Shown here in pieces: positions 1 to 6,765 of a DNA stretch of 17,144 nt (its first letter is position 1; each line of letters opens with the position of its first letter). Under the pieces are notes generated by a model that did no database searches, was not told where the DNA came from, and worked only from the letters and a program-made list of their open reading frames with translations. Source of the stretch: DATFQE01 sp035264445 (lineage in GTDB: Bacteria; Actinomycetota; Thermoleophilia; Gaiellales; Gaiellaceae). The stretch spans positions 1 to 17,144 of the forward strand of contig DATFQE010000129.1 in assembly GCA_035264445.1 (NCBI GenBank). Reading direction: 5' to 3'. A program made the position numbers and the translations under genes.

Positions 1-327
1 TTTCGTGAGCCGAGCTGGTATGTCGAGGAGGTCTACGCTGCTCTGCGCGACCACGGCGTCGCGCTCGTGATTCCCGACAGTCCGAAGTACCCGTTTCGAA
101 CGCTTGAGCTGACGGCGGACTGGACGTTCGTCCGCTTCCACCACGGCACCCGTGGCCGGCGCGGCAACTACTCCGAGAGCGAGCTCCAGGAGTGGGCGGC
201 GCGCGTCGAGGAGTGGCGGGGCAACGTCGACGTCTACGCCTACTTCAACAACGACTGGGAGGGCTTCGCCGTCGCCAACGGCCGGCGGTTTCGTGAGCTA
301 CTCGCGAAGCCAGATCTGGCCGAATAG
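1..327 (+). CDS. DUF72 family protein (3' part)
   Basis: The reading frame is open from the first base of the window, so the start lies outside it; about 108 C-terminal residues are visible. The fragment opens FREPSWYVEEVYAALRDHG and continues with VIPD, then ADWTFVRFHHGTRGRRGNY and VYAYFNNDWEGFAVANG. This is the conserved C-terminal part of the DUF72 family, TIM-barrel-like proteins of unknown biochemical activity. The usual closing segment (tyrosine-rich strand YAYFNND, then an Asn-Ala helix) is complete, so nothing appears truncated at this end. The TAG stop lies inside the 3' end of the convergent regulator gene, giving a 30-bp tail-to-tail overlap and leaving no room for a separate terminator. 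Family assignment is from recognised motifs; function is unknown. Confidence 0.85.
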   Translation, partial: FREPSWYVEEVYAALRDHGVALVIPDSPKYPFRTLELTADWTFVRFHHGTRGRRGNYSESELQEWAARVEEWRGNVDVYAYFNNDWEGFAVANGRRFRELLAKPDLAE

Positions 328-3300
328 CGCGCCCCACACGGGGTGGTGCTGGTAGTTTCCGACACCCTTCGAGACGAAGTCCGCGCTATACGGCGTGTAG
401 AGGGCGACCCACGCCGCACTGTCGGTGAGATCGCGGTCGAGGGCCGCCCAGGACTCGTTCGCCGCGACCGCACTCTCCGTCTGAAGACGCAGCGCACGGC
501 GAAGCTTCGCGTCGATGGCCCTGTCGCAGAAGTGACCCGGGTTGTACGGGGACGAGCAGGCGAGGACGTTGATAAAGGTCGAGGGGGTGGGGTAGTCGGC
601 ATACCAGGCATTGCCCGCAAGGTTCCATGAGGCTCCCGGCGCCTCGAGCGCGGCGAAGTACCTGCCGATGTCGCCCGAGAAGACGCGGAGACGAACCCGA
701 TAGCCGAGCGAGTCCAGCTGCTGCTCGAGGTAGCGCCCGACCTGCTTGCCGAAGCTCTCGTGCCACCAGAGCGCAACACCCATCCCGGCCGTTCCGGACG
801 CCGCCACCAGCCTCTTCGCCCTCGCGGCGGTCGAGTGCGGTGCACGGCCCGGGTCGGCTGTGTACGGGCAATAGCGTCGATAGCCCGGGAAGTTCGGCGG
901 CAAGACCTGGCAGGTCGCCCGCGCGGTCGGTGGGCTCCCGCCGAGCCGGACGACCCTGTTCCGGTCGACCGCGAAGTTGACTGCTCGGCGTGTGCCGATG
1001 CGATCGAACGGAGGCCGCGTTGTGTCGATCATCAGATGGAACGTTGCGGGCAGCGGCCGGATGTGAAGTCGCGGCCGATCGATCGGGGCAACGGTGAGCG
1101 GCTCCCCGGAAGCCGTCATGTAGTCGGCTTTCCCCCCTGCAACCAGGCGCCATCGCTGCCGGGTTTCTTCGATTGCGCGAATGAGGATCTCGTCGGGATA
1201 GCCGGCCGGTTGTGCCGCGCTCGACCATTCGCGGAAGCTCGGGTTCCGGGTGAGCCTCAGCGAGCCGATCCGGGACGTGCTGACGATCCGATACGGGCCC
1301 GTGCCGGGAAGGGGCCGCTGTACGGCCTCGCGAAGCGACGTCCCTTTCGGGACGACGTAAGCGAACGGCAGCGCGAGCTTGAACAGAAACTCGGGATCGG
1401 GCGCCGAGAGCCGGAAGGTCACCGTTCCCTCTGCGTCGTCAGTGACGATCCCGCGCGAAAGGTCACAGTGCGACCGGCGTTTCGCGCAGCGAGCGGCGCC
1501 CACGATCGCACGATAGAAGTCGACCGCCGCCGGCTGAGGCTCGGGCTCGAGCTTGTAGACGCGCTCGAGCGAGTAGCGAACGTCGCTCGCCTTCAGCGAA
1601 CGGCCGTCCGAGTAGCGGATGCCCGACCGCAGCTGAAAGGTGTACCTGCGCCCGTCGTCCGAGACCGACGGCGGTGCGACGGCAAGGTCGGGGACGAGCT
1701 CCGTGCCCGCCTGTCCGCCCGCACGCCTGAAGGCGACCAGGCCGTCGTTCGTCAGGACGAGCGTCCTCCATGCCTCCGGGTAGTACGCGTTTGCGGGGTC
1801 GATCTGCTGCGGTGCCCGATTCGAGTGGAGAACCCTCAGCGCGCCGCCGACGTGCGCCGCGCCGCTCGGGCGAAGCCCGACGTAGACGGTGCCTCCACTT
1901 TGCGCGAGCGCCGTCGGACGGCCCTTCTCGAGCGAGGTGACGCTCGTGTCGCGGCCGACGATGCGCGAGACCGTGCCCGCCAGCTCGCTGGCGACCCAGA
2001 CACTTCCGTGCTCGACGGCGAGCGCGTCCGCGCTGGGCCCGACGTCGAAGGTGTTGCGGATCTCGCCCGTGCGCCGATCGAGGCGCGAAACCGTTCCCGC
2101 GAGGCCGCTGGCGACCCACACGGAACGGTCGTCGACGCCGATCGCAGCGGGCCCGTCGCCAACGGGGACGCGGTCGAGAACCTCACCGCTCTGCTGGCTG
2201 AGCTTGACGACGGTCGCCGAGAGCTTGCTGGCAACCCACACGGCATCGTCGGCGACCGCAACTGCGCCCGGGTCCGGGCCGACGGCGAAGGTATCGACCG
2301 GCTTGCCGTCGCTCGCCCGGAGCTTGGTGACCGTGTGGTCGCTCGTGTTCGCGACCCAGACATAGCCGTTCCCCGCGGCGATCCCCGTCGGGCTGTTGCC
2401 GACGCGAATCGTCTGGACGACGGACAGCGTCTCCGGACTGATCCGGGAGACGCTGCCGCTCAGGCTGTTCGTGACCCAGGCCGACCCGGCGCCGACTGCG
2501 ATGCCGCCCGGCGCGCTGTCGACCGCGATCGTGTCGCGCACCGTGTTCGTCCTCGGATCCACGACGATCACCGTGTTCGAGTCGGCGCTTGCAGCCCAGA
2601 CGTACCCGAGGCCCGCCGCCATCGCCGTCGGCCGTACCGGGGCCTCGAAGGCCTTTCTAGGGACGCCGGAGGCGCCATCGAGAGCGGCGAACGCGTTGCC
2701 CTCGACGCCGAGTAGGCTCGCTCCACCGCCTTCGTCGCGCACGAGCTGGAACGTGCCGACGGCGAGGAATACGGCGAGGACGAATGCGCCGGCAAGGACC
2801 ACCCGCCTCAAACCTCGGACCGGCTCGCGGGCTGTTCCGAGCGGTGTGCCGTCTGGACGCGCGCTCGGCCGCTTGGCGCGGAGGATCTCGACGTACGCGG
2901 CTTCGGTCTCGGGCGAGGGGTAGGCGCCGAGCTCGTCCGCCAGGAAACGACGGCACCGCTCGTACACGCGAAGCGCCTCCGCCGGGTTGCCCGCCGCAGC
3001 ATGTGCCTGCATCAGCCGCCGGTACCCGCTCTCGCGGAAGGGCTCGAGCTCTGTCACCTCTTCCGCGTGGCGCGCCGCCTCGTCGAAGTCCTCCGCGGCG
3101 AATGCGGCGTCGCGCTGGCACTCGAGCGCGCGCACCAGAACCTCGCGAAGGTCGCGCCGCCGTTGTTCGACCCACGCCCCGTCCTCGCCCGGAAGGAAGC
3201 TTCGTCGTGCGAGCGCCGCGGCTGTCGTCGCGTGCGAGCGCGCTTCTCCGAGCTCGCCCGCGGCAAGTGCGAGTTGCGCTCGCTCCACCGCCTCGAGGGC

Positions 3301-3630
3301 GGCGTCGACGTCGATCCACGCGCCGGCGGGCAGCGTGAGCTTGTAGCAGCCGAAGGCGCTCGTCAGGGCCGTGGAGCCGTCGATGCCGCACTCCTCGAGC
3401 AGCGCGCGCAGCTTCGTCATCAGCACTCTGATCGCCTTCTCCCAGGTGGCCGGGAGCTCGTCAGCCCAGAGCACCTCCGCCAGCTCGTCGCGGGGCACCG
3501 CACGCCCCTGGTGTGCCGCGAGGTAGGCGAAGAGGATCCGGCCCTGCCGGCCGGGGAAGCGCCGCTCGCTGAGGCTCGCGCCGTTCGCCTCGACGGCAAG
3601 ACGATCCGTTAGGGAGATCCGAACGTCCAG
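298..3630 (-). CDS. Transmembrane SARP/BTAD regulator fused to beta-propeller and solute-binding domain
   Basis: A 1110-residue multidomain protein. Domains by residue: winged-helix DNA-binding domain (about 1-104), BTAD helical-repeat domain (about 105-252, starting WIDVDAALEAVERA), one membrane helix (about 276-297, VVLAGAFVLAVFLAVGTFQL), a YVTN-type propeller with Trp at exactly 345, 385, 425, 465, 505 and 545, and a family-5 extracellular solute-binding domain (about 598-1110, with IDPANAYYPEAW, YTFQLRSGIRYSDG and ASDVRYSLERV). The start is chosen as CTG at 3630: the frame upstream of the first GTG encodes the missing half of the winged helix, and GAGAGGAG lies 7 nt before the CTG. The inferred topology is DNA binding inside and ligand binding outside, as in CadC/ToxR receptors. 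No transporter permease or ATPase gene is adjacent, so a sensory role is more likely than import. The ligand is unknown. SARP/BTAD regulators are known activators; the combined function is inference. Confidence 0.9.
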   Translation of the reverse strand: MDVRISLTDRLAVEANGASLSERRFPGRQGRILFAYLAAHQGRAVPRDELAEVLWADELPATWEKAIRVLMTKLRALLEECGIDGSTALTSAFGCYKLTLPAGAWIDVDAALEAVERAQLALAAGELGEARSHATTAAALARRSFLPGEDGAWVEQRRRDLREVLVRALECQRDAAFAAEDFDEAARHAEEVTELEPFRESGYRRLMQAHAAAGNPAEALRVYERCRRFLADELGAYPSPETEAAYVEILRAKRPSARPDGTPLGTAREPVRGLRRVVLAGAFVLAVFLAVGTFQLVRDEGGGASLLGVEGNAFAALDGASGVPRKAFEAPVRPTAMAAGLGYVWAASADSNTVIVVDPRTNTVRDTIAVDSAPGGIAVGAGSAWVTNSLSGSVSRISPETLSVVQTIRVGNSPTGIAAGNGYVWVANTSDHTVTKLRASDGKPVDTFAVGPDPGAVAVADDAVWVASKLSATVVKLSQQSGEVLDRVPVGDGPAAIGVDDRSVWVASGLAGTVSRLDRRTGEIRNTFDVGPSADALAVEHGSVWVASELAGTVSRIVGRDTSVTSLEKGRPTALAQSGGTVYVGLRPSGAAHVGGALRVLHSNRAPQQIDPANAYYPEAWRTLVLTNDGLVAFRRAGGQAGTELVPDLAVAPPSVSDDGRRYTFQLRSGIRYSDGRSLKASDVRYSLERVYKLEPEPQPAAVDFYRAIVGAARCAKRRSHCDLSRGIVTDDAEGTVTFRLSAPDPEFLFKLALPFAYVVPKGTSLREAVQRPLPGTGPYRIVSTSRIGSLRLTRNPSFREWSSAAQPAGYPDEILIRAIEETRQRWRLVAGGKADYMTASGEPLTVAPIDRPRLHIRPLPATFHLMIDTTRPPFDRIGTRRAVNFAVDRNRVVRLGGSPPTARATCQVLPPNFPGYRRYCPYTADPGRAPHSTAARAKRLVAASGTAGMGVALWWHESFGKQVGRYLEQQLDSLGYRVRLRVFSGDIGRYFAALEAPGASWNLAGNAWYADYPTPSTFINVLACSSPYNPGHFCDRAIDAKLRRALRLQTESAVAANESWAALDRDLTDSAAWVALYTPYSADFVSKGVGNYQHHPVWGALFGQIWLRE
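1864..2631 (-). repeat. Tandem 120-bp propeller-blade repeats within the regulator gene
   Basis: Each unit encodes a 40-residue YVTN/NHL-like blade of the form VWVAS-x-LxGTVSRL-xx-TGE-VxVGxxP-xAIAV. The anchor Trp codons (CCA on the + strand) recur at 2596, 2476, 2356, 2236, 2116 and 1996, exactly 120 bp apart. A degenerate further unit with TVYVGLR in place of the Trp follows. The sequences have diverged but no indel has broken the register. Confidence 0.85.
2740..2805 (-). other. Membrane-spanning segment of the regulator
   Basis: Codons for about residues 276-297 of the regulator give an uninterrupted hydrophobic helix, preceded by the basic stretch RGLRR and followed by RDEGGG. By the positive-inside rule the DNA-binding half is cytoplasmic and the propeller plus solute-binding half is outside. 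It is the only clear helix in the protein. Confidence 0.75.
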
Positions 3631-3637
3631 TGCACCG

Positions 3638-3645
3638 CTCCTCTC
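3638..3645 (-). promoter_or_regulatory. Ribosome binding site that fixes the CTG start of the regulator
   Basis: On the minus strand the sequence reads GAGAGGAG, then 7 nt, then CTG at 3630-3628. The frame is closed by a TAG at 3675-3673, and no ATG, GTG or TTG lies in frame between that stop and the CTG. A GTG two bases upstream of the CTG is out of frame and soon meets a stop. Confidence 0.65.
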
Positions 3646-3648
3646 GGC

Positions 3649-3666
3649 CGCTAGCGGCGCGCTAGC
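3649..3666. promoter_or_regulatory. Candidate SARP box: two CGCTAGC heptamers, 11-bp period
   Basis: CGCTAGC at 3649-3655 and again, identically, at 3660-3666 are separated by 4 bp (GGCG). Characterised SARP activators such as ActII-ORF4 bind heptamer direct repeats with this 11-bp spacing, just upstream of the -10 element. The element lies between the SARP-type regulator (-) and the DUF1059/PD40 pair (+). It is 4 bp from the regulator's ribosome binding site, so it suits control of the + operon, or autoregulation by occlusion, better than a -35 role for the regulator. The GCTAGC core is also a palindrome. Function is inferred. Confidence 0.45.
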
Positions 3667-3703
3667 AGGTCTCTAACTGGCCCCTCGGAGTATCGGACGC
3701 GAC

Positions 3704-3916
3704 ATGTTCGCTGGCAAGGGTTTGTGGTGCGACTGCGGCTACGAGGTTCGGGCGGAGGGCGACATCGCCTTCGTGGAGGCGATCCGGCGACACGCCTGGG
3801 AGGCGCACGGAATCGACTTCTCGATCGAGCTTGCGCTCGACGTCGCCCGGCGCGCGGAGCTCACCCCGAGCAGCGAACACGTCTTCAGCGGACCACTCAG
3901 AGAGGAGAAACGATGA
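3704..3916 (+). CDS. DUF1059 family small protein
   Basis: A 70-residue protein with the DUF1059 signature: CDCGYEVRAEGD (Cys9, Cys11), then RRHAWEAHGID (His30, His35), then a short helix ending ARRAEL. The paired Cys and His suggest a small metal-binding, perhaps zinc-ribbon-like, fold; this is inference, as the family has no assigned function. Length is normal for the family. The ATG at 3704 is taken as start because it lies just ahead of the Cys motif and follows a TATCGG hexamer by 7 nt. A TTG at 3722 is possible but would remove residues before the CDCG motif. Its TGA overlaps the ATG of the next gene by the ATGA arrangement, so the two are translationally coupled. The gene is divergent from the large membrane regulator. 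Confidence 0.8.
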   Translation: MFAGKGLWCDCGYEVRAEGDIAFVEAIRRHAWEAHGIDFSIELALDVARRAELTPSSEHVFSGPLREEKR

Positions 3917-4884
3917 AAACGCGCACGACGACGATGATCGTCGCCGCCGGTGTATTCCTGGCCGCAGCGCTCGCGGCCGTGACGGCTGCGGCCGGGCCGC
4001 ACCTATCGGCCTGGGGGCCGGCGGCCCTGGTCGACCCTGTGGACGCGGTGGGTGTGAACACCGCTGCTGTGGACGGGTGTCCGATCGAGTCGCCGGATGG
4101 CCACAGCCTGTACATCGCCTCCAACCGGCCCGGCAGTCAGAGCCTTGACCTCTGGTTCGCGGAACGGACCCGGACCGAGGACCCATGGAGCGATCCCGTC
4201 AACCTCAACGACGCACCGGGGGCCGACCTCAACACGAGCGCGGACGAGTTCTGCCCGACGCCGATCCGCGGGGGCGGCCTCTTCTTCGTGCGGAGGCCAA
4301 GCGCCTGTGGGCTCGGCGACATCTACTTCACGCGCTTCAACTCAGAGCACGGTTGGAGTGAGCCGGAGCGGCTCGCCTGCGCACCGGACGGGCCGAACAC
4401 GGCGCTCGACGAGATGGGCCCGGCCTACGTGACCGGCGGTGGCGGAGCACGGCTCTACTTCTCGAGCTCACGCGCCGCTGCACAGGGCGGGCTCGTCCCG
4501 GGTGACATCTTCGTGAGCAGGATGGGTGCCGGCGGGACGTTCGGGCCGGCCGACCTGGTCGCGGAGCTGAGTGACCCGGCTGCGAACGACATCCAGCCGA
4601 ACGTGCGCAAGGGAGGGCGGGAGGTCGTGTTCTCCTCGAATCGCGCGGGCGGCAGGGGCGCCCAGGACATCTGGGTCGCCACGCGTGCGAACGGCGGGAG
4701 CGGCTGGTCGCAGCCGGTCAACCTCGTCAACGCCGGCGATACATCCCAGCAGGTGAACACCAGCGCGAGCGAGACCCGCCCGTCGCTCTCCTGGCACGGC
4801 GACACGCTCTACTTCGGTCGGGCGCCGGCGGCCGGAGGGCCGAGCGACGTCTACGTGACGACGCGGGAGAAGACGTCCGACTGA
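3913..4884 (+). CDS. Exported PD40/TolB-like beta-propeller protein
   Basis: The 323-residue product starts MKTRTTTMIVAAGVFLAAAL followed by AAVTAAAGPH, a Sec signal peptide with probable cleavage after about residue 27. The mature part carries repeated PD40 blades: SPDGHSLYIASNRPGS, ARLYFSSSRAAAQGG, REVVFSSNRAGGRGAQDIWV and DTLYFGRAPAAGG, with linking segments such as WSDPVNLN and WSQPVNLV. This is the TolB/WD40-like propeller family, usually periplasmic or secreted and thought to bind proteins or ligands; no catalytic motif is visible. The start is the ATG at 3913, with GAGAGGAG 5 nt upstream and overlapping the DUF1059 stop; an in-frame GTG further upstream would destroy the signal peptide. 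Because it sits opposite a regulator whose own sensor is a propeller, it may be a target of that regulator. This is inference. Confidence 0.82.
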   Translation: MKTRTTTMIVAAGVFLAAALAAVTAAAGPHLSAWGPAALVDPVDAVGVNTAAVDGCPIESPDGHSLYIASNRPGSQSLDLWFAERTRTEDPWSDPVNLNDAPGADLNTSADEFCPTPIRGGGLFFVRRPSACGLGDIYFTRFNSEHGWSEPERLACAPDGPNTALDEMGPAYVTGGGGARLYFSSSRAAAQGGLVPGDIFVSRMGAGGTFGPADLVAELSDPAANDIQPNVRKGGREVVFSSNRAGGRGAQDIWVATRANGGSGWSQPVNLVNAGDTSQQVNTSASETRPSLSWHGDTLYFGRAPAAGGPSDVYVTTREKTSD

Positions 4885-4924
4885 CGGCCGGGACCCGACG
4901 AGCGCCTGAGCGGACCGGAGCGGC

Positions 4925-4930
4925 TACTCT
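4925..4930 (+). promoter_or_regulatory. Possible -10 hexamer for leaderless mrp transcript
   Basis: TACTCT fits the actinobacterial TANNNT -10 pattern and ends 7 nt before the ATG at 4938, so a transcript would begin at or within a base of the start codon. There is no ribosome binding site at the usual distance. No convincing -35 is seen. Confidence 0.4.
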
Positions 4931-4937
4931 CGGCCGT

Positions 4938-5996
4938 ATGGCCGTGAGTGAGCAGCAGGTGCGCCAGGCGCTCTCGGGGGTGATCGATCCCGAGCTCAAG
5001 CGGCCCGTGACCGAGCTCGACATGGTCCGAGCCGTCAAGGTCGTCGGCGACCAGGTGGCCGTGACGATCGCACTTACCGTCGCGGGCTGCCCGCTCCGGC
5101 ACTCGTTCGAGGAGCAGGTCGCGCGCGTGCTCGCGCCGCTCGGCGTGATCGGCACCCACGTCGAGTTCGAGGTGATGACGCCCGACGAACGGGCGGCGCT
5201 CACGACGAAGCTGCGGGGCGGCCGGGCGGAGAAGACGATCTCGCTCGATCCCAAGACCCGCGTGGTCGCGATCGCGAGCGGCAAGGGCGGGGTCGGCAAG
5301 TCGACGCTGACCGTCAATCTCGCTGCCGCCTTGGCGGCGCGTGGGGAGCAGGTCGGCGTGCTCGACGCCGACGTCTACGGCCACTCGATCCCACACATGC
5401 TCGGGATCCGGCAACGACCGGTCGTGGTCGACAAGATGATCGTCCCCCCCGTGAAGGGCGACCTGAAGCTGATGTCGATCGGCTTCTTCCTCGACGAGAA
5501 CTCCCCTGTGATGTGGCGCGGGCCGATGCTGCACCGCGCGCTCGAGCAGTTTCTCTCCGACGTCCACTGGGGCGAGATCGACACCTTGCTCGTGGACATG
5601 CCTCCCGGAACGGGCGACGTCGCCATCTCGCTGGGCCAGCTGTTGCCGAAGGCAGAGGTCGTCGTCATAACGACGCCTCAGTCGGCCGCGCAGGAGGTTG
5701 CCGTGCGCGCCGCCGAGATGGCGCAGCGCACGGGCGGCCGCGTGATCGGCGTGATCGAGAACATGGTCGGCGAGGTTTTCGGCACCGGTGGGGGCGAGCA
5801 GCTCGCCGAGGAGGTGGGCGCGCCGCTGCTCGGCAGCATCCCGCTCGACCGACGGCTGCGCGAGTGCGCAGACGCCGGCGAGCCGCTCGTCGACGTCGAC
5901 CGCGAAAGCGAGACGTCACAGTCGATCATGGCGATCGCGGCAGCGTTGGCGGCGTCGCGCCGGGGGATTCGCAAGCAGCTTCCCGTCATCGCGTAG
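4938..5996 (+). CDS. mrp: Mrp/ApbC-type iron-sulfur carrier ATPase with N-terminal MIP18 domain
   Basis: A 352-residue protein. Residues 1-85 form a MIP18/DUF59 domain with the conserved Cys51 in TVAGCPLRHSF. Residues about 108-340 form a deviant Walker A NTPase of the Mrp/NBP35/MinD class: SGKGGVGKS at 114-122, VLDADVYGHS at 141-150, RGPM at 194-197 and LLVDMPPGTGD at 217-227. The family moves Fe-S clusters to apoproteins in the cytosol in an ATP-dependent way. Classical Mrp proteins carry a CxxC cluster ligand just after the VIENM motif; here VIENMVGEVFGTGGG (272-286) has no Cys and is short, and the only other Cys is Cys310. Cluster binding may therefore rely on other residues. A TACTCT hexamer 7 nt before the ATG and the lack of a ribosome binding site suggest a leaderless message. 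The HAD gene follows after 7 bp. Confidence 0.93.
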   Translation: MAVSEQQVRQALSGVIDPELKRPVTELDMVRAVKVVGDQVAVTIALTVAGCPLRHSFEEQVARVLAPLGVIGTHVEFEVMTPDERAALTTKLRGGRAEKTISLDPKTRVVAIASGKGGVGKSTLTVNLAAALAARGEQVGVLDADVYGHSIPHMLGIRQRPVVVDKMIVPPVKGDLKLMSIGFFLDENSPVMWRGPMLHRALEQFLSDVHWGEIDTLLVDMPPGTGDVAISLGQLLPKAEVVVITTPQSAAQEVAVRAAEMAQRTGGRVIGVIENMVGEVFGTGGGEQLAEEVGAPLLGSIPLDRRLRECADAGEPLVDVDRESETSQSIMAIAAALAASRRGIRKQLPVIA

Positions 5997-6003
5997 CCCG
6001 ATC

Positions 6004-6765
6004 GTGCAAGCGGCAGCGTTCTTCGACCTCGACCGCACGCTGATCCGACGCTCGAGCGCGCTCGCGCTCGCCGGCCCCTTCCAGGAGCGAGGGCTGATCG
6101 GGCGGAAGCAGCTCGCGAAAGCGGCGGCGTGGCAGATCCTCTTCGCGGCCCGCGGCGCCGGCGCCGAGACGGTCCGCAAGGCAGCCGAGGACGGCCTGAT
6201 GCTGCTGAAGGGCCTCGAGGTCGAGGAGATGCGTTCGCTCGTGGGCGACGCGATGGAGACTGCGCTCAAGCCGCTCGTCTACCGGGAGCCCCTCGACCTC
6301 GTCGCGAAGCACCGCGAACGGGGAGAGCCCGTGTACGTCGTCTCGGCGACGCTCCAAGAGATCATCGAGCCGCTCGCGCAGGAACTGGGGTTCGACGGCG
6401 CGGTCGGCTCGCTCTGCGAGATCGTGGACGGCCGTTACACGGGCCGCGCCCTGCGCTCCTGCCACGGGCAGGGAAAGGCCGACGCGGTGCGCGAGCTCGC
6501 GGTCGCCGAGGACATCGACCTCAAGCGCTCGACGGCGTACTCCGACAGCCATACCGATCTGCCCTTCCTCCTGGCCGTGGGGCGGCCGGTGGCGGTCAAT
6601 CCCGATCGCGAGCTTCGGCGCATCGCGCGCGAGCACGGCTGGCCGATCCGAACCTTCAGCGATCCGCTGTATCCCGCAGCGCGCCGCCGCATGCGGCCGG
6701 CGCTCGTCGGCGTCCCGTTGGTGCTCGGCGCGGCGGTCTGGGCCGCCCGACGGCGTGCGGCCTGA
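6004..6765 (+). CDS. HAD-IB family phosphatase (TIGR01490-like) with C-terminal membrane helix
   Basis: A 253-residue HAD hydrolase of subclass IB, phosphoserine-phosphatase-like. The nucleophile motif is FFDLDRTL (Asp8, Asp10, Thr12); motif II is VVSAT (112-116); the GRYTGRALRSCHGQGKADAV stretch carries Lys158; motif IV is YSDSHTDLP (179-187). These match the uncharacterised HAD-IB-hyp1 group, whose members probably hydrolyse a small or lipid phosphate monoester. After the catalytic domain comes a hydrophobic stretch, PALVGVPLVLGAAVWAA (232-248), closed by RRRAA, which could anchor the enzyme to the membrane and would fit a lipid-phosphate substrate. The GTG at 6004 is chosen because it starts right before the first strand and lies 7 bp after the mrp stop. 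The 3' end overlaps the next gene by 11 bp. The substrate cannot be named from sequence. Confidence 0.88.
   Translation: MQAAAFFDLDRTLIRRSSALALAGPFQERGLIGRKQLAKAAAWQILFAARGAGAETVRKAAEDGLMLLKGLEVEEMRSLVGDAMETALKPLVYREPLDLVAKHRERGEPVYVVSATLQEIIEPLAQELGFDGAVGSLCEIVDGRYTGRALRSCHGQGKADAVRELAVAEDIDLKRSTAYSDSHTDLPFLLAVGRPVAVNPDRELRRIAREHGWPIRTFSDPLYPAARRRMRPALVGVPLVLGAAVWAARRRAA

Noticed and set aside
760..2715. 651-codon open frame on the + strand, antisense to the regulator
   Set aside because: Arg/Asp/Ala-rich with no recognisable motif. It mirrors the codon-position GC bias of the regulator gene on the other strand, whose domains are unmistakable.
4884..4937. ACGGCCG and CGGCCGT inverted arms in front of mrp
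   Set aside because: The arms are built on the self-complementary CGGCCG, lie 40 bp apart and are likely by chance at this base composition.
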